From positions 2,976,001 to 3,040,000 of the forward strand of contig OY782765.1 in assembly GCA_963678275.1 (NCBI GenBank): a DNA stretch of 64,000 bases, written 5' to 3'. The DNA is from G963677445 sp963678275. GTDB taxonomy: Bacteria > Bacteroidota > Ignavibacteria > Ignavibacteriales > Melioribacteraceae. Within the stretch, counting starts at the first letter, position 1. Each line of letters begins with the position of its first letter. The position numbers were made by a program, and so were the translations under genes. Below, one piece after another: positions 62,984 to 64,000 of the stretch. Under the pieces are notes generated by a model that was not told the origin of the DNA, did no database searches, and saw nothing but the letters and a program-made list of their open reading frames with translations.

Positions 62984-64000
62984 TTACTTCAATAGCAGCA
63001 ATTTAATTGCCTCGGTTTTCCCTGCGCAGTACATTCTGCAAAAATATATACCGGAACTTAACTGACTGCCTGAATTATCCAGCCCCTCCCATGAGGTTTT
63101 ATATTTTCCACTGCCCCGGAAAGTGTTTACGAGTGTTTTTATTAATTCCCCGGCAGGCGAAAAAATATCAATTTTAACCGCACCGGGAATATTTATTTCA
63201 TATTCAATTATTGTGCTCATATTAAAAGGATTGGGATAGTTCTGGCGCAAATGGTTATAATTGATTTCCGGCAGATCATCTTCCACTCCTGAAGGCGACT
63301 CCCCCATTTTAAGAATAAACAGATCGGGATAACAGGAAACATCATCTTTCGAAAAACCGGTCATTATATATTCATTTTCACCGGCCGGAGTGATATAAGC
63401 GCCCCAGCTATCCATATCGGTTTCATATTTTTTAATCCATTCAAGGTTGCCATCCGAATCAAGTTTTGTAACCTCGATTGAATTGTCATACATTTTACCA
63501 CCGTAATATATTTCCTTATTTGTGCCGCATATCAGGCAGCCCCCATCTTCGGTCAGGCATAATGAATTGCCATAATCATATTTGGGTGAAGAATTAACCA
63601 CGGTATACCATTGCTGATTGCCAGACATATTTGTTTTAATAAGAAAATGGCTTGTAAAGCTGTAAACATCAGAATAACCTGATATATAAAATCCGCTGTC
63701 GGGCGCGGCGATCACCTGGGTCATCCAGTCAAACCCATGGCCCGAAACCGGGGCGATATTCATTGTTCTCGACCATTTAATCGCCCCTGAAGTATCTATC
63801 TTATATAAATGAGGATTTGCCGAAACATCAACAAAAGAGGTAGTGGTCATCCCGATAACCGGCATACCATCATGTGAGAACAGAAGCGAATTACAGAAAT
63901 CGGGACGGTCACCACCATAGCTGTTTTCCCAGGTAACCGCTCCCGAAGTATCGGTTTTAATAAGCAGGGCATCCTCCCATCCGCTGCCATAAGAATCGGA
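62984..64000 (-). CDS. Secreted propeller-like protein with sorting tail (5' end outside window)
   Basis: The frame is open to base 64000, so at least 339 residues are seen and the start lies outside; the ATG at 63865 is internal. Blades of the form L-L-I-K-T-D-T-S-G-A-V-T-W-E-N-S-Y-G-G repeat, the same type as in the protein at 17934. The end has R-Q-N-Y-P-N-P-F-N-M-S-T and a FlgD-like domain finishing in K-L-L-L-L-K. Note M in place of the usual P in N-P-F-N-P. It is probably exported across the outer membrane and anchored there. Confidence 0.87.
   Translation of the reverse strand, partial: SDSYGSGWEDALLIKTDTSGAVTWENSYGGDRPDFCNSLLFSHDGMPVIGMTTTSFVDVSANPHLYKIDTSGAIKWSRTMNIAPVSGHGFDWMTQVIAAPDSGFYISGYSDVYSFTSHFLIKTNMSGNQQWYTVVNSSPKYDYGNSLCLTEDGGCLICGTNKEIYYGGKMYDNSIEVTKLDSDGNLEWIKKYETDMDSWGAYITPAGENEYIMTGFSKDDVSCYPDLFILKMGESPSGVEDDLPEINYNHLRQNYPNPFNMSTIIEYEINIPGAVKIDIFSPAGELIKTLVNTFRGSGKYKTSWEGLDNSGSQLSSGIYFCRMYCAGKTEAIKLLLLK

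Overview
The window is about 64 kb of a Gram-negative chromosome of roughly 40% G+C. It looks like a member of the FCB superphylum, most like Ignavibacteria or a neighbouring lineage; that is inference from content, not a database result. The main clue is the C-terminal tail Q-N-Y/F-P-N-P-F-N-P-S/E-T, a FlgD-like fold of the type IX-secretion sorting style, on five large secreted proteins. Others are PEGA-domain Ser/Thr kinases, LytS/LytTR pairs, an OmpA barrel protein, many signal peptides and lipoboxes, and Shine-Dalgarno-led starts. No rRNA, tRNA or CRISPR array was recognised.

Layout. 1-1748: end of a MacB/FtsX-type ABC permease gene, then a TolC-type outer-membrane protein (an export system). 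2764-3834: rsgA. 4220-9470 (minus): a probable four-gene signalling and surface cluster, namely a GAF/sigma-54 activator, a Ser/Thr kinase with two PEGA domains, a secreted Kelch protein and a TPR/DUF5683-like protein. 11159-13474: a GH13 glycosidase lipoprotein and an accessory lipoprotein. 13602-17857: an AI-2E-type transporter and a B12-radical SAM protein, separated by a 528-bp tandem repeat. 17934-28969: a secreted DJ-1/propeller/PKD/LamG protein, a LytS-LytTR pair, OmpA and a ~1195-residue secreted protein. 30060-35469: a small membrane protein, a TerB-like/cupin/EamA operon, a TlpA-like thioredoxin, and an unknown protein with a phage-polyvalent-protein-like motif. 35856-39836: a 1326-residue SBBP propeller protein. 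40470-44589: small proteins, a frameshifted gene, a DUF4424/XRE pair and a Bax-inhibitor-like membrane protein. 47118-54337: lipoproteins, a metallopeptidase-like protein, an MFS transporter, a PLD nuclease and an unknown. 54830-56356: FMN-binding glutamate-synthase-like protein. 57141-60469: a Zn-ribbon gene split by an IS1634-family element. 60513-64000: a broken TPR gene, cytochrome b561, a secreted protein, and another sorted protein running off the window.

The most unusual part is the intergenic DNA. About fifteen gaps of 0.3-2.5 kb are built from a small set of repeat modules arranged as a mosaic: small GGC/GCC hairpins (box-I), a ~45-bp box-A ending in a CTTACGGAATAAT-like sequence, GTACTCG-arm hairpins (box-D), box-E, box-P, box-B with two AACATGTT palindromes, a ~170-bp MITE with near-perfect 20+ bp terminal inverted repeats, and others. 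At 60593-60749 an I-H-A unit sits cleanly inside a TPR coding sequence, which suggests that units bounded by box-I and box-A are or were mobile. The IS at 58233-60121 is flanked by ~209-bp direct copies of its target, a rare long target duplication reported for IS1634.

How genes work together: the sorted proteins, OmpA, TolC/permease and lipoproteins describe a cell surface and export programme; the sigma-54 activator, PEGA kinase and LytS/LytTR pair are its plausible regulators.
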